Positions 13,068 through 13,829 of a stretch of DNA of 13,829 nt are shown here, in pieces (position 1 is the stretch's first letter; every line of letters begins with the position of its first letter). The translations under genes and the position numbers were made by a program. The notes beneath the pieces are model-generated. The model was given only the letters and a program-made list of their open reading frames with translations, was not told where the DNA came from and made no database searches. The stretch comes from CADDYX01 sp045809945 (lineage in GTDB: Bacteria; Verrucomicrobiota; Verrucomicrobiia; Chthoniobacterales; UBA10450), in contig JBJMWW010000179.1 in assembly GCA_045809945.1 (NCBI GenBank), positions 1 through 13,829 on the forward strand, given 5' to 3'.

Positions 13068-13829
13068 TTTAGCACCGCGTTGATCGACGTCGGGTCGTCG
13101 AGCAGCAGCCATTCGACGACCGCGATCGGCAGGCTGCCGTTCTTCACCAGATCGTCGTGAAACTGGCCGAGCCGGAATTTGTCGCCCATCCGGTCGCGAT
13201 ATTTGCCGAGCAAATTCATGATCTGCCATTTGCCTGTGATGTACCAGATCTTTTGCGTCGGACTCGATGCCGCGCCGGCCGCTTCGCCTTCGGCCGCTTC
13301 ACGATCGAGCCCGCCGCCTTCCATGAAATAGTTTACCGCCTGCTCGAACGTCCATTTGCCGGTCTGCAGGTTCACGTCGACGCCAATGCGCGCCGCACGA
13401 TAACGCGAGAGCCGCAGGATTTGTCCCTGAGCCGCTGAGTTCTCCGGATAGAAGCCAGTGCGCATCAGCATCTCTTCGCCGTAAAGCGCCCAGCCTTCAA
13501 CGAAGACGCCGTTCTCGTGCTGACGACGAATTTCGTCGGGATTGTGATTAGCGATCGAAAGCTGAAGAAAGTGTCCGGGGATTCCTTCATGACCAAGGAT
13601 CGGCCGCGGGTCTTCGATCGCCGCTCGAATGTAGAAGTTCTTCGACTCCGGGTTGTAGGTCGGAATGAAGAAGAATCCGGCTGCGTCTTTGTCGTAAACG
13701 CCGGGCGGGTTCATGAAACCGCCGGGGCTGGTCGGCTTGAATGCCTCGGGCAGCTGCCGAATCTCGAACGCTCCGAGATATTCCGGCAGCGTGATGAGCT
13801 GATGTTGTTTGAGGAAATCGATCATCTCC
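13064..13829 (-). CDS. DUF885-family putative metallopeptidase, N-terminus cut by window edge
   Basis: The frame stays open to the right edge, so the visible 254 residues are the C-terminal part of a longer protein; family members are usually 550-620 residues. The Met encoded at 13825 is internal, since the first complete codon in the window is Glu just before it. Diagnostic motifs are HEGIPGHFLQ (80-89, numbered from that Glu), a zinc-binding helix of the HExxPGH type, and EGWALYGEEM (111-120), which supplies the downstream Glu. SSPTQKIWYITGKWQI (188-203) is the usual conserved C-terminal block. Members are often lipoproteins or periplasmic proteins, but the N-terminus is not in view. The stop overlaps the M28 ATG by 4 bases, so the two are translationally coupled and may act successively on peptides. 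Confidence 0.9.
   Translation of the reverse strand, partial: EMIDFLKQHQLITLPEYLGAFEIRQLPEAFKPTSPGGFMNPPGVYDKDAAGFFFIPTYNPESKNFYIRAAIEDPRPILGHEGIPGHFLQLSIANHNPDEIRRQHENGVFVEGWALYGEEMLMRTGFYPENSAAQGQILRLSRYRAARIGVDVNLQTGKWTFEQAVNYFMEGGGLDREAAEGEAAGAASSPTQKIWYITGKWQIMNLLGKYRDRMGDKFRLGQFHDDLVKNGSLPIAVVEWLLLDDPTSINAVLK

Noticed and set aside
13068..13229. N-terminal extension of the M28 peptidase upstream of 13067
   Set aside because: It lies inside DUF885 in another frame and would place the clear signal peptide internally.
1..13829. Mobile elements, CRISPR arrays or defence systems
   Set aside because: No transposase, integrase, cas or nuclease motif, regularly spaced repeat or target-site duplication was seen. 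All long genes are metabolic, transport or peptidase genes.

Overview
The window is gene-dense, fairly GC-rich bacterial chromosomal DNA with many ATGA/TTGA-type overlaps. No rRNA, tRNA, transposase, integrase, phage gene or CRISPR array is visible. The lineage cannot be fixed from the sequence. A Gram-negative soil-type bacterium fits, for example Verrucomicrobiota or Acidobacteriota: predicted sphingolipid genes sit beside secreted carboxypeptidase Q-like M28 and DUF885 peptidases, and the M28 signal peptide is followed by a Ser/Pro/Thr linker. This placement is inference.

Positions 1-10103 look like one lipid-biosynthesis locus. On the plus strand, a truncated classical SDR reductase (1-579) overlaps an inositol-1-phosphate cytidylyltransferase-like gene (576-1331). 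Facing these on the minus strand is a three-gene unit: CDP-alcohol phosphotransferase A (4321-3410), a GNAT-like acyltransferase resembling bacterial ceramide synthase (3423-2287), and CDP-alcohol phosphotransferase B (2274-1276), which resembles di-myo-inositol phosphate phosphate synthase. Divergent from that unit is a tight five-gene plus-strand operon (4374-8793): HAD phosphatase-like protein, second MobA/IPCT-like nucleotidyltransferase, ATP-grasp enzyme, class III aminotransferase and Gfo/Idh/MocA oxidoreductase. The locus closes with a serine palmitoyltransferase-like alpha-oxoamine synthase on the minus strand (10103-8790), meeting the oxidoreductase gene tail to tail with a 4-base overlap.

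Working model (inference): the SPT-like enzyme makes a 3-keto long-chain base, the SDR may reduce it, and the GNAT-like protein N-acylates it. Two nucleotidyltransferases activate polar phospho-alcohols as CDP derivatives, and two CDP-alcohol phosphotransferases place them on the lipid. One activated head group is probably inositol phosphate. The aminotransferase, oxidoreductase, ATP-grasp and HAD enzymes suggest a second, amino-modified cyclitol, sugar or alcohol. No glycosyltransferase is present, which favours CDP-linked head-group transfer over glycan assembly. I recognise no characterised cluster with this full content.

Positions 10104-10871 hold little: non-coding-looking DNA, a perfect small hairpin and a possible 81-residue (or 59-residue) one-helix membrane protein. 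Positions 10872-13829, all minus strand, form a separate peptide-degradation unit: a DUF885 protein cut by the right edge, an exported M28 carboxypeptidase, and a TauE/SafE-type permease, with a 4-base overlap and a 0-base junction.
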